Source: Cognatundibacterium oligocarboniphilum
GTDB lineage: Bacteria > Pseudomonadota > Gammaproteobacteria > Burkholderiales > Burkholderiaceae_D
Assembly: GCF_013377855.1 (NCBI RefSeq)
Contig: NZ_JABXYJ010000004.1
Coordinates: 1 to 64,000, forward strand
Reading direction: 5' to 3'
Length of the DNA stretch: 64,000 nucleotides
In this document: in pieces, positions 40,102 to 48,599 of the stretch
Position numbering within the stretch: the stretch's first letter is position 1
Layout of the letters: each line of letters starts with the position of its first letter
The notes under the pieces: model-generated
Databases searched by the model: none
What the model was told of the DNA's origin: nothing
Seen by the model: the letters and a program-made list of their open reading frames with translations, nothing else
Translations under genes and position numbers: made by a program

Positions 40102-40659
40102 TCAATGATGCGGGGTGTCGGGTTTATCCATCGGTGGTCTGTCCATCATACCGGGCATCTGGTCTTTTTTCTGCATTTGGTTTGCCATATTCTGCTGTGC
40201 ATCTTTGCGCATGCGCCGATGCGCTTCGTCAAACGCTTTCTGCTGTTCGGGCGTCAATACGGCATAGAAAGCTTTCACAGCGGCCAGACGATCCTGCATC
40301 TGCATCTGACGCTCTTTCATTCTTTCGAGTGATTTTTCCATACGTTGCGGCGTCGTCATTTTTTCCATCGCCTTCGGATCTTCAGGTACAGGCATGGTCT
40401 TTGGCGTCATCGATTGAACAAATGTCTTCCAGGCAGGTTCCTGTGCCGCAGTGATTTTCAGGGTGTCATGCAATTCTGCCTGATGCTTTGCCAGATGGTC
40501 TTTCATCATTTCTCGCATCTGTTCCGGTGTTTTTCCGGGTTCTCCTACCGGAGGACGCGACGGACGGGGATCCGATACTGACTGAGCCATAGCCCCTGCA
40601 CTGATGCTGCAACCGGCAGCAATCACGATTACCAATAAGCGCTGTTTGAAGTGATTCAT
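40102..40659 (-). CDS. Spy/CpxP-like periplasmic protein
   Basis: A 185-residue protein with a cleavable signal peptide (RLLVIVIAAGCSISAGAMA) and a highly charged, Met-rich helical body. Two LTPEQ-like segments of the Spy/CpxP (LTXXQ) family are seen: LKITAAQEPAWKTFVQSM and LTPEQQKAFDEAHRRM. Spy and CpxP are periplasmic chaperones or stress-system inhibitors. Met and His are abundant near the C-terminus (MPGMMDRPPMDKPDTPHH), which might bind metal. It is divergent from an OmpR-type regulator and kinase, as cpxP is from cpxRA in E. coli. Confidence 0.85.
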   Translation of the reverse strand: MNHFKQRLLVIVIAAGCSISAGAMAQSVSDPRPSRPPVGEPGKTPEQMREMMKDHLAKHQAELHDTLKITAAQEPAWKTFVQSMTPKTMPVPEDPKAMEKMTTPQRMEKSLERMKERQMQMQDRLAAVKAFYAVLTPEQQKAFDEAHRRMRKDAQQNMANQMQKKDQMPGMMDRPPMDKPDTPHH

Positions 40660-40869
40660 GATTTTCTCTCTCTTAATGCGTAAAATCCCGGTTCTATTTT
40701 CTCACTGGCAAAGGCTGTGTCTAGCCCCGGAAATCAATGCCTGCCACAAAATTTCTGCTCACTGCGTCAGGCAACGATGTCATTCTGCATGGCTCTTGTA
40801 TCCTGTAAATATCAATTTTTCCGTGCATTGTATCCCTGTGTAACAATGACAGACTGACAGTGATCCTGA

Positions 40870-40889
40870 TGTGTCGCACTGTGTCGCTC
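40870..40889. promoter_or_regulatory. candidate OmpR-family operator: tandem 10-bp direct repeats
   Basis: TGTGTCGCAC is followed directly by TGTGTCGCTC, giving an 8-base identity repeated with a 10-base period. A TGACAG repeat pair (40847-40852 and 40855-40860) lies just upstream. OmpR/PhoB-type regulators bind head-to-tail repeats spaced by about one helical turn. The site is in the 292-base gap between the Spy-like gene and the two-component genes, so it could control both. Confidence 0.5.
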
Positions 40890-40951
40890 CGGGTTTATCA
40901 TAACAAGACGATACAAACACCCCATTTTTTCCCCTGGAAACAAGGTTCATA

Positions 40952-41689
40952 ATGAAAAGCATGGATACTACAAACAAAATACTGATTGTTGATGATGACC
41001 GCGAAATCCGCAGTCTGCTGGCAGAATATCTGGATCACAACGGCTATACGGCGATCATGGCAGCCGACGGTAATGGCATGTGGGCGGCATTGCAGGAACA
41101 TCAGTTTGAGCTGGTGGTACTGGATCTGAACCTGCCCGGCGACGATGGGCTGACGCTGTGCCGGAATCTGCGCAGCAAGTCCAATATGCCGGTCATTATG
41201 CTGACCGCACGCAGCGAGCCGCTGGACCGGATTCTCGGACTGGAAATGGGCGCCGATGATTATCTGCCGAAACCGTTTGAACCCCGCGAATTACTGGCCC
41301 GCATCCGCAGTGTGCTGCGGCGGACCCAAAGTAACCAGATCACACTCAGTGCTGAGAATCTGCAAAAACTGAAATTCGCCGGCTGGACGCTGGACATGAC
41401 GGCACGGCACCTGGTCGCGCCCGACGGGATGATCGTGTCGCTGTCCGGTGCCGAATACCGGATGCTGAATATTTTCCTGGAACATCCGAACCGGATTCTG
41501 AACCGGGATCAGCTGCTGAATATGACGCATGGCCGGGATGCTGATCCGTTTGACCGCTCTATTGATATTCAGATCAGCCGTTTGCGTCAGAAACTGCGTG
41601 AAGATGCCCGCTCGCCGCAGATTATCAAAACCGTGCGCAACGGCGGCTATGTGCTGGCAGTGACGGTCACTGCGGAAAAAAATGGATAA
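40952..41689 (+). CDS. OmpR-family response regulator
   Basis: A 245-residue DNA-binding response regulator. The receiver domain (about 8-125) has acidic residues in ILIVDDDRE, the phosphorylation site Asp58 in VVLDLNLPGDDG, TAR near 86-88 and Lys in YLPKPFEPRE. The winged-helix Trans_reg_C domain (about 140-240) ends in IKTVRNGGYVLAVTV. The ATG at 40952 follows AAGGTTCATA. The kinase gene begins 6 bases after the stop, forming a two-component pair. Confidence 0.95.
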   Translation: MKSMDTTNKILIVDDDREIRSLLAEYLDHNGYTAIMAADGNGMWAALQEHQFELVVLDLNLPGDDGLTLCRNLRSKSNMPVIMLTARSEPLDRILGLEMGADDYLPKPFEPRELLARIRSVLRRTQSNQITLSAENLQKLKFAGWTLDMTARHLVAPDGMIVSLSGAEYRMLNIFLEHPNRILNRDQLLNMTHGRDADPFDRSIDIQISRLRQKLREDARSPQIIKTVRNGGYVLAVTVTAEKNG

Positions 41690-41695
41690 CCCCGG

Positions 41696-43048
41696 ATGAG
41701 GATTCTGCCATCCATGTGGGCCAGGGTACTGGCGGCGTTGCTGGTCGGCGTATTGCTGTCGGCAGCGCTGACCGTATTCCTGGCGTTTGGCGAACGTGAA
41801 AAGACCTTGATGCAATATCGCGAATCCCATTCGATTGAACGGGTCGAGCAACTGGTGCGGGCGCTGGATGCGCTGCCGACCGCAAACCGTGAAAATTTTC
41901 TGGAAACCGCACCCCGGCTTGGCCTGAAAGTCACGACCTTGCCGGAACATGCGACAGATACACAGCCCCATTCCAACTATGCGAAAGCCGTCAGTGAAAA
42001 GCTGGGCAGAACATTCAAGGTGCACTCCCTGCCGGCGGATCCTTCACTCTGCCCGCCCTCACCGTCGCAGCAGCATAATCCGAATATTGTCCGTCTTCCC
42101 TGCGAAGCATTGAGCATCACCCTGCATGACGGCACCATCTTACGCCTGACCGTCATGCCGCCACGCACTCCGGCGCCACCCTTACGTGACGATTTTGTGC
42201 AATATTTCCTGCTGTTTCTGGTCTTTATTGCGATCCTGGCGCTGATCATCGCCCGCATGACCATGCGCCCGCTGCAAAAAATGGCAGAAGCTGCCACTGC
42301 ACTCGGCCAGGACATCAACCGGCCACCGCTGCCAGAGACCGGCGCTTCCGAAATCGTGCAGGCGACCCGGGCTTTCAATGCCATGCAGGCGCGTATCCGC
42401 AACCACATTTCTCAGCGGACCCATATGCTGGCTGCCATCACGCATGATTTGCAGACGCCGCTGACCCGGCTGCGGCTGCGGCTGGAAAAGGTGAATGACC
42501 CTGAATTGCGTGAAAAACTGATTAACGATTTGTCCGGCATGCAGCTGATGATCCGGGAAGGGCTGGATCTGGCGCGCAGCATCGAAAGCAGTGAAGGCTT
42601 GCGTCCAGTGGACATTGATTCGCTGCTGGACAGCGTCTGCAGCGACGCCGGTGAAGCTGGGCAGAATGTCACTTTCGAGGGTAAGCCCGGAATCACCGTT
42701 CTGGCCAAACCGCAGGCGCTGCGGCGCTGTCTGACCAACCTGATCGACAATGCCGTCAAATACGGACATTACGCCAGAGTCAGCCTCGCCAAGGGCAAAG
42801 CCGCTGGCAACGATGTGCTGGATATCTTTATCCGTGACGGCGGCAGCGGCATTCCGCAGGAATTGCAAAGCAAGGTTTTTGAACCGTTCTTCCGGATTGA
42901 GACGTCACGTTCGCGTGAATCCGGCGGTACCGGACTGGGACTGACGATTGCACAGAATATCGTGCAACAGCACGGTGGCCGCCTGCAACTGCACAATCTG
43001 CCGGAAGGCGGACTGGAAGTGCAGCTGACCTTGCCGCTTCCCGCCTGA
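41696..43048 (+). CDS. EnvZ-like sensor histidine kinase
   Basis: A 450-residue inner membrane kinase. A first membrane helix near 10-27 and a second near 170-185 (YFLLFLVFIAILALIIAR) bracket a periplasmic sensor region of about 140 residues. HAMP follows (about 186-240), then the HisKA H-box ITHDLQTPLTRLRLRLE with the phospho-accepting His near 249, and an HATPase_c domain (about 340-450) with NLIDNAVKYG, GSGIP and GTGLGLTIAQNIVQQHGG. Overall layout resembles EnvZ or CpxA. It is co-transcribed with the preceding regulator. Confidence 0.94.
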   Translation: MRILPSMWARVLAALLVGVLLSAALTVFLAFGEREKTLMQYRESHSIERVEQLVRALDALPTANRENFLETAPRLGLKVTTLPEHATDTQPHSNYAKAVSEKLGRTFKVHSLPADPSLCPPSPSQQHNPNIVRLPCEALSITLHDGTILRLTVMPPRTPAPPLRDDFVQYFLLFLVFIAILALIIARMTMRPLQKMAEAATALGQDINRPPLPETGASEIVQATRAFNAMQARIRNHISQRTHMLAAITHDLQTPLTRLRLRLEKVNDPELREKLINDLSGMQLMIREGLDLARSIESSEGLRPVDIDSLLDSVCSDAGEAGQNVTFEGKPGITVLAKPQALRRCLTNLIDNAVKYGHYARVSLAKGKAAGNDVLDIFIRDGGSGIPQELQSKVFEPFFRIETSRSRESGGTGLGLTIAQNIVQQHGGRLQLHNLPEGGLEVQLTLPLPA

Positions 43049-43060
43049 CGCTGCCGCGGC

Positions 43061-43846
43061 TTACTGCGAGTTTGTCACCACGACCGACATCATGCTGATC
43101 GAGCCCAGGTCCATACCCTCCGCCACAATGCTGATCTGATCGTCAGCCGTCACGCTGCCCGCGATATACAGTAAGGGCAGGAAATGCTCGGTGGTCGGCA
43201 CTGATAAAGCAGCGTCCTGACCGAATTGCTCATAGTGAATCAGTTTATCCATGTCCTGAGTCAGGATCGCCTCCCGCATGACATCGTTAAAACGCTGCGC
43301 CCAGTCGTAAGCCGGCGCATGCAGCGCCACCCGGCGCAGGTTATGCACCACGTTACCGCTGCCCATCAGCAGGATTCCCTGTTCCCGTAAGGCACTCAAC
43401 CGGCGGCCGAGTTCAAAATGCCATTGCGCCGGCTGCGTCATGTCCAGACTGAGCTGCAATACCGGTATCTGCGCCTGCGGATACATTTTGACCAGCACCG
43501 ACCAGGTGCCATGATCCAGCCCCCATTCCTGATCCAGCGCCACAGGCAGCGGTGCCAGCGATGCGGCAATCTGCGCCGCCAGCGCCGGGTCGCCCGGAGC
43601 CGGGTAGCGGATATCAAACAACGCCTGGGGAAAACCGCCAAAATCATGGATCGTGGGAGGCGCAGCCATCGCCGTGATACCAACGCCATGCGTCATCCAG
43701 TGCGCAGAAATCATCAGGATCGCCTTCGGCGCCGGAAAGCGCTGCCCCAGCTGCTGCCATGCACGGGTGTAGTCATTATCTTCAATCGCATTCATCGGGC
43801 TGCCATGTCCGACAAAAATTGCTGGCATACGCTGGCTGGATTGCAT
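43061..43846 (-). CDS. ygiD: DODA-type extradiol aromatic ring-opening dioxygenase (YgiD family)
   Basis: A 261-residue class III extradiol dioxygenase. Metal-binding His residues are in MPAIFVGHGSPMNAI near the start and ILMISAHWMTHGVGIT near 50-65, with further family motifs VLQLSLDM and GSGNVVHNLRRV. E. coli YgiD cleaves DOPA at the 4,5 position; the natural substrate here is unknown. The start at 43844-43846 follows AGGAG at a slightly long spacing and leaves the conserved PAIFVGHGSP close to the N-terminus. Its 3' end lies 12 bases from that of the sensor kinase gene. Confidence 0.93.
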   Translation of the reverse strand: MQSSQRMPAIFVGHGSPMNAIEDNDYTRAWQQLGQRFPAPKAILMISAHWMTHGVGITAMAAPPTIHDFGGFPQALFDIRYPAPGDPALAAQIAASLAPLPVALDQEWGLDHGTWSVLVKMYPQAQIPVLQLSLDMTQPAQWHFELGRRLSALREQGILLMGSGNVVHNLRRVALHAPAYDWAQRFNDVMREAILTQDMDKLIHYEQFGQDAALSVPTTEHFLPLLYIAGSVTADDQISIVAEGMDLGSISMMSVVVTNSQ

Positions 43847-43971
43847 TATTTTTCCACTCCTGTGTGACAGATCAGGCTCCAGCATAGTGTATTTTCAGAA
43901 AACCGGTAAAGTTATGGCGCAAACCAGGCACGGAGCAAGGTAAAATTCCGCAAAAATGAAAGGACTGCATT

Positions 43972-44424
43972 ATGATCAATCTTCAGCTTGGCGATGTCAG
44001 CCACATTATTCAACTGGCGATTGCGCCCGTCTTTTTGCTGACCGGTGTCGGCACCAAACTGTCGGTTCTGACCAGCCGCCTGGCGCGTATCATCGATCGG
44101 GCGCGGGTAGTTGAAAATGCCTTGCAGAATAAGGAAACGACCCACCCCGGTCTGCAGGAAGAGCTGATCGAACTGTACCGTCGTTCTCATCTGATTAACC
44201 GGGCCATCACGCTCAGCGCCACCTGCGGCCTGTTGATCTGTCTCGTGATCGCCGCACTGTTCATGGGCGATGCGCTGGGCATCAATCTCGACAAACTGAT
44301 TGCCGCACTGTTCGTCAGCGGCGTGCTGTCGCTGATCGGCAGCTTCGTCTTTTTCATGCGTGAAATTTTCGTCGCGACACAGACACTATACCGCCAGCAT
44401 CAGCACGATAAAATCATCCACTGA
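43972..44424 (+). CDS. DUF2721 family membrane protein
   Basis: A 150-residue inner membrane protein of the DUF2721 family, with three hydrophobic segments (about 12-25, 82-102 and 110-130). A short cytoplasmic loop rich in charged residues (about 25-75, LTSRLARIIDRARVVENAL) is family-typical. AAAGGA precedes the ATG at 43972. Function unknown; it stands alone between divergent neighbours. Confidence 0.88.
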   Translation: MINLQLGDVSHIIQLAIAPVFLLTGVGTKLSVLTSRLARIIDRARVVENALQNKETTHPGLQEELIELYRRSHLINRAITLSATCGLLICLVIAALFMGDALGINLDKLIAALFVSGVLSLIGSFVFFMREIFVATQTLYRQHQHDKIIH

Positions 44425-44430
44425 TCCATC

Positions 44431-44462
44431 AAAAACGGCGTCCGGCAAAAATACCGGACGCC
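44431..44462 (-). terminator. intrinsic terminator for the lipoprotein gene (minus strand)
   Basis: GGCGTCCGG and CCGGACGCC form a perfect 9-bp stem with an 8-base loop. On the minus strand the stem is followed by GTTTTTG, so it ends the transcript of the lipoprotein gene read from 45881. On the plus strand, after the DUF2721 gene, there is no T tract directly behind the stem. Confidence 0.8.
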
Positions 44463-44495
44463 AGCAAATACGTCTCACCCAACCATGCTTGCCGT

Positions 44496-45881
44496 TCAGC
44501 TTTTCGGCAATACCTGAACCAGCAGATCTACGCTGGCACTGCCCGGATTGGCCACCGTGATCGGCTGATAATCTGCCGATACCCGGAAAGTCAGGGTGGT
44601 CGCCACCGTGACGGTCGGCGCAATGAAACCGGCAATCTGCGAATTCGTCCCCACCAGCGCCACGGCCGGCAGGCTGGTCTGGGTCCAGCTGAAATACAAA
44701 GGTGCGGAACCTGTGTAATTCGGCGTTTCCGCCTTCAGCTGCACGCTGGCGCCACTCTGCACCACCTGCACCAGATTGTAGGAAGTCAGCGTAATCGGCG
44801 GCAACGGGCTGACGACAAACACGACGTCGCGCTGTTTCACCGGGTCGGCAGAAGTACCGTCTGCAGCTATCGGCGCCGTCGAGGCATTGAGCGTGAATAC
44901 ATACATGGATGTGGTGGTCACCACACTTGGGAATACAACGCTGGCCACGCTGCTGGTCGCGTTATACACCTGCAGCGGCAGGGCTGAAGCCGGACCGGAT
45001 TTGAATTGCCAGAGGTAGTAAATCGTACCGCTGGTCAGATTGCCATTCGCATCGTACATCACCGTTTTGCTGCCATCGAGCGACACCGCCGCCCCCGGCT
45101 GCACAGTACCGCCGCTGTAAGAAATCGGCACCACGGTCGGTTTCACTACCGGGTTAATGGTGATTTTCTGGATTGCCGTGCCGGTCTTTTGTTTGTCATC
45201 GGTCACCCGGCACTGCAGCTTGACGGTCGTCGCCGTCTTGACCACCGGAGCAACAAAACTGTTGGCAGCACCGGTCGTGCCTGCCAGCGAAATCGTCAGT
45301 CCGGCAGCATCATTCACCACCCATTGATAAGAGTACGCGTCGCCCGTCGTTGCCGGCGTACCGCCGCTGCCGCTGCAGGTCAGGGAAACTTTGTCACCGG
45401 AAGTAACCGTGGCATCCGCCCCGACCTGCACAGTCGGATTATTGGTCACCGAAGCGGACTGCAATACCTGCAGCGTAGTGGAAGAACTGGAGGTATTGCC
45501 CTTCGCATCGACCGCAAAAAAGCTGAGCTTGTACGTATAGTCCGCCGTCAGCTTGGCCGGTGGCGTCACTTGCAGGACACAGTTCACCGTATTGCCGGAA
45601 GTCGTCGTGCTCTTGCAGTCCGCATTCGTGACCGAGGTCAGCGCATTGGCTCCCAGTGTCAGGGTATCAATCTGCCAGTACATCTTGGTAATCTGCCCGG
45701 CCGAACTGTTGGCCTGCCCGGTAAAACTCAGTGCATCACCGGAAGAAACGGTCGATGGCGCCGGTACCGAAACGATAACCGGGCTGGCGGCCGAACCGGA
45801 AGAGCTGCTGCCGCCACCGCCACATGCAGCCAGCAGCAGACTAGCTGCGGCCAGGAGAGTAAATCTGATTTCTGAGTACAC
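44496..45881 (-). CDS. lipoprotein with Ig/PKD-like repeats
   Basis: A 461-residue lipoprotein with signal MYSEIRFTLLAAASLLLAAC (Cys20) followed by a Gly/Ser linker (GGGGSSSSGSA). About four Ig-like or PKD-like beta domains of roughly 90-100 residues follow, for example starting at ASPVIVSVP, NPTVQVGADATVTSGDKVSL, VKPTVVPISYSGGTVQPGA and ITLTSYNLVQVVQSGASVQL. Such proteins sit on the outer membrane and are often surface or adhesion related, but nothing specific is visible. The start is GTG at 45879-45881, with GGAG six bases upstream. A terminator follows. Confidence 0.82.
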   Translation of the reverse strand: MYSEIRFTLLAAASLLLAACGGGGSSSSGSAASPVIVSVPAPSTVSSGDALSFTGQANSSAGQITKMYWQIDTLTLGANALTSVTNADCKSTTTSGNTVNCVLQVTPPAKLTADYTYKLSFFAVDAKGNTSSSSTTLQVLQSASVTNNPTVQVGADATVTSGDKVSLTCSGSGGTPATTGDAYSYQWVVNDAAGLTISLAGTTGAANSFVAPVVKTATTVKLQCRVTDDKQKTGTAIQKITINPVVKPTVVPISYSGGTVQPGAAVSLDGSKTVMYDANGNLTSGTIYYLWQFKSGPASALPLQVYNATSSVASVVFPSVVTTTSMYVFTLNASTAPIAADGTSADPVKQRDVVFVVSPLPPITLTSYNLVQVVQSGASVQLKAETPNYTGSAPLYFSWTQTSLPAVALVGTNSQIAGFIAPTVTVATTLTFRVSADYQPITVANPGSASVDLLVQVLPKS

Positions 45882-46129
45882 GTGCGCTCCAATCCGGCAG
45901 AGAAGATGAATGGCACATTGTAACTTTACCTGAGCGGGATGCGCATTTTCAAAAGCACAATTTTGCTATCCGCCTGCGCAATTTTCCGAACGATAGTGCA
46001 AAAAAAGTTTACCTATGGCACTCTACAAAAAACCCATCCGGAACCGGAGAACCGCAAACAGTGCATTCATATGGATGTCTCGTGCCAATCTTCGTTCCGG
46101 AAAATAATGATTCATTTCCGGAGACGTGT

Positions 46130-47797
46130 ATGAATACTGCGCATTACGCTCACTGGCCTCAGGGCCTGCCGCATCATCTGATTACTCCGTCCACCAGCGT
46201 GTATGAAAATTTGCGGATTTCAGCGTTGCGTTATCCGGATAAAGCGGCCATCATTTTTTACGATTCCGTGCTGACATATCGCCAGCTGCACCAGGAAGTG
46301 CTGGCATTGGCCGGCTATCTGCAACAGGTGGCAGGCGTAGGCAAGGGCGACCGCGTGTTACTGAACATGCAAAACAGCCCACAGTTTGTCATCAGCTTTT
46401 ATGCAATTTTACGAGCGGACGCGATGGTGGTGCCGGTCAATCCGATGCTGATGACGGATGAACTGGAACACTATCTGCAGGACAGCGGTGCCAAGGCTGC
46501 CATCGTGGCGCAGGAACTTTTTCCGCGTCTGCAACCACTGATCGGTCATGCAGAGTTAAAACATGTCATCGTCGCTACCTACGCCGATCACCTGACACGT
46601 GACACCAATCTCAAAGTACCGGAATTCGTGCAGACTGCCAGCCAGGTTCAGGACAATGCACAGGTATCGGGCTGGCGCACCGTGATGCAGGCAGCATTGC
46701 TGCCGTCGGAGCATCTGGCAGGTCCGGATGATCTGGCCTGCATGCCTTATACCTCCGGTACCACGGGCAAACCCAAAGGATGCATCCATACCCACAGTTC
46801 GGTGATGTTCAATATCGTCGGCAGCCCGACCTGGTCGGGTGCGATCGTACCGAACCATGTGTCGCTGGCGGTACTGCCATTTTTTCACGTCACAGGCATG
46901 CAGTCGGTGATGAACGCCATGATTTACTGCGGCGGTACGCTGGTCATTCTGCCGCGCTGGGACAGAGACACTGCCGGTCAGCTGATCACCCGCTACAACG
47001 TGACCAGCTGGACGCTGGTACCGTCAATGATGATCGATTTTTTATCGAATCCCCGTGTTGATGAATACGATCTTTCCCGCCTCAACCGGGTATCCGGCGG
47101 CGGTGCAGCGATGCCGGCGGCGATTGCGCAAAAATTACTGGATCTGTCCGGTCAGGTCTATATGGAAGGCTACGGCCTGTCCGAAACCATGGCGCCCTCG
47201 CATCTGAATCCGCCGCAAAAAATGAAACAGCAATGCCTGGGCGTTCCTTACTTCAATGTCGATTCGCGCATCGTTGATCCGACGACTTTACAGGAAGTCA
47301 GGCAGGGCGAAACCGGAGAAATCTGGATACACGGTCCGCAGGTTTTCAAAGGCTACTGGAACGATCCGCAAAAAACCGCCGAAGCCTTTGCCGAGCTGGA
47401 TGGAAAACAGTTTTTCCGCTCCGGCGACTTGGGTTATATCGACCCCGACGGTTTCTTCTTCTTCACCGACCGCCTGAAACGCATGATCAATGCCAGCGGT
47501 TTCAAAGTCTGGCCGGCGGAGGTCGAATCCATGATGTATCAGCATCCGGCGATTCAGGAATGCTGCATCATTGCGGCGCGTGACGCTTACCGGGGCGAAA
47601 CCGTCAAAGCGGTGGTCGTGCGCAAGCCAGGCAATGAAGTCAGCGCCGACGAGATCATCCGCTGGGCGCACGAAAAAATGGCTGCCTATAAAGTGCCGCG
47701 GCTGGTGGAGTTTGTCGAGACCCTGCCCAAATCAGGAACCGGCAAAGTCATGTGGCGCACCCTGCAGGAAAAGGAAGCCGCAACGCAGACCAGCTGA
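46130..47797 (+). CDS. AMP-dependent acyl-CoA ligase (long-chain type)
   Basis: A 555-residue member of the acyl-adenylate-forming family. The P-loop-like motif YTSGTTGKPKGCIHTH is near 206-221, YGLSETMAPSH near 350, and the C-terminal FFTDRLKRMINASGFKVWP and PKSGTGKVMWRTL with the catalytic Lys near 542. It activates a carboxylic acid, probably a medium- or long-chain fatty acid, with ATP and CoA; the exact substrate cannot be told. The ATG at 46130 follows GGAGACGTGT and gives the normal N-terminus; an upstream extension was rejected. A PaaI-type thioesterase gene is convergent 25 bases away. Confidence 0.92.
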   Translation: MNTAHYAHWPQGLPHHLITPSTSVYENLRISALRYPDKAAIIFYDSVLTYRQLHQEVLALAGYLQQVAGVGKGDRVLLNMQNSPQFVISFYAILRADAMVVPVNPMLMTDELEHYLQDSGAKAAIVAQELFPRLQPLIGHAELKHVIVATYADHLTRDTNLKVPEFVQTASQVQDNAQVSGWRTVMQAALLPSEHLAGPDDLACMPYTSGTTGKPKGCIHTHSSVMFNIVGSPTWSGAIVPNHVSLAVLPFFHVTGMQSVMNAMIYCGGTLVILPRWDRDTAGQLITRYNVTSWTLVPSMMIDFLSNPRVDEYDLSRLNRVSGGGAAMPAAIAQKLLDLSGQVYMEGYGLSETMAPSHLNPPQKMKQQCLGVPYFNVDSRIVDPTTLQEVRQGETGEIWIHGPQVFKGYWNDPQKTAEAFAELDGKQFFRSGDLGYIDPDGFFFFTDRLKRMINASGFKVWPAEVESMMYQHPAIQECCIIAARDAYRGETVKAVVVRKPGNEVSADEIIRWAHEKMAAYKVPRLVEFVETLPKSGTGKVMWRTLQEKEAATQTS

Positions 47798-47822
47798 CAC
47801 CAGCGTCTGACCGGCAAGCCGG

Positions 47823-48281
47823 TCAGACCTGCGGCTTTGGATACAACAGCATCTGGGTGCAACGGAACAACGCAATCACCTTGCCCTGATAGCTGACTTC
47901 CGCATCCCACAACTGCGTCGTCCGTCCCAGATGGCGCGCCGTCGCCAGCACTTCGATACTGCCGTCGCGTGCGGTACCGGTGTGATTCGATTTCAGCTCA
48001 ATGGTGGTAAAACTCTGAGCGCCTTCCGGCAGACTGTTCAAACAACCGTAGCCGCAAGCCGTGTCCGCCAGCGTCACCACGCTGCCGGCATGCAGATAGC
48101 CGTTTGGCGCCAGCAGATGCGGCAGCACCGGCAATTCAGCCGTAACCCTGCCCGGTTCCGCTGTCAAGATACGGATACCCAGATGCCCCGGTAAAAAGCC
48201 GCTGCCTGCAGCATTCATCTGCGCTGCCTTTTCCTCCGCACTGATTGTCATTGCTGTCATTTTTTCCTTGTTCATCGTCAT
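47823..48281 (-). CDS. PaaI-family hotdog-fold thioesterase
   Basis: A 152-residue single hotdog domain. The family segment LLAPNGYLHAGSVVTLADTACGYG (catalytic Asn/His and Asp region) is at about 58-80, shown here only by its ends: NGYLHAG and LADTACG. It hydrolyses acyl-CoA thioesters, likely aromatic or short-chain. Two starts are possible: Met1 with GGAAGAAAGAC upstream, and Met8 with AAGGAAAAA upstream; the first was kept. It is convergent with the acyl-CoA ligase gene, a natural functional pair. Confidence 0.88.
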   Translation of the reverse strand: MTMNKEKMTAMTISAEEKAAQMNAAGSGFLPGHLGIRILTAEPGRVTAELPVLPHLLAPNGYLHAGSVVTLADTACGYGCLNSLPEGAQSFTTIELKSNHTGTARDGSIEVLATARHLGRTTQLWDAEVSYQGKVIALFRCTQMLLYPKPQV

Positions 48282-48599
48282 GTCTTTCTTCCGGCCGGGA
48301 TAAATCCCGTGTCCCGGCAGCCTTTACATAGGTCACGCTATTTTGCGTATGGTTGCGCATTTTTCATAGTACCCCTGATTTCCACCCGCTGCTTTGAGCA
48401 GGTTTGATACAGTACAGACACGATGCGGCAAAACCTGCTTTGCGCTCAGGAAATTTTGGCATAGTATGGACACAGAGCATAAAATTTGCTGATATGCGGT
48501 CGGACAGAATTCTGTTTTTGTACTTCATACTTGGATTCTGTTTTGTGTTAATTAATTTAAATTCATCGATTTATATTCATTGATTTTCAGGGAGCCAGT
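48282..48599. other. 318-bp intergenic region between thioesterase and chemoreceptor genes
   Basis: The minus-strand thioesterase promoter should lie near the left end and the chemoreceptor promoter near the right. The last 60 bases are very A/T-rich and hold imperfect repeats TTCATCGATTT and TTCATTGATTT at about 48562-48592. A weak 18-base repeat (12 of 18 identical) is found at 48409 and 48461. No sigma-28 consensus (TAAA-N15-GCCGATAA) was seen. Nothing else recognisable. Confidence 0.5.

Noticed and set aside
48409-48480. Imperfect 18-base direct repeat upstream of the chemoreceptor gene
   Set aside because: Only 12 of 18 bases agree, which is weak in an A/T-rich gap.
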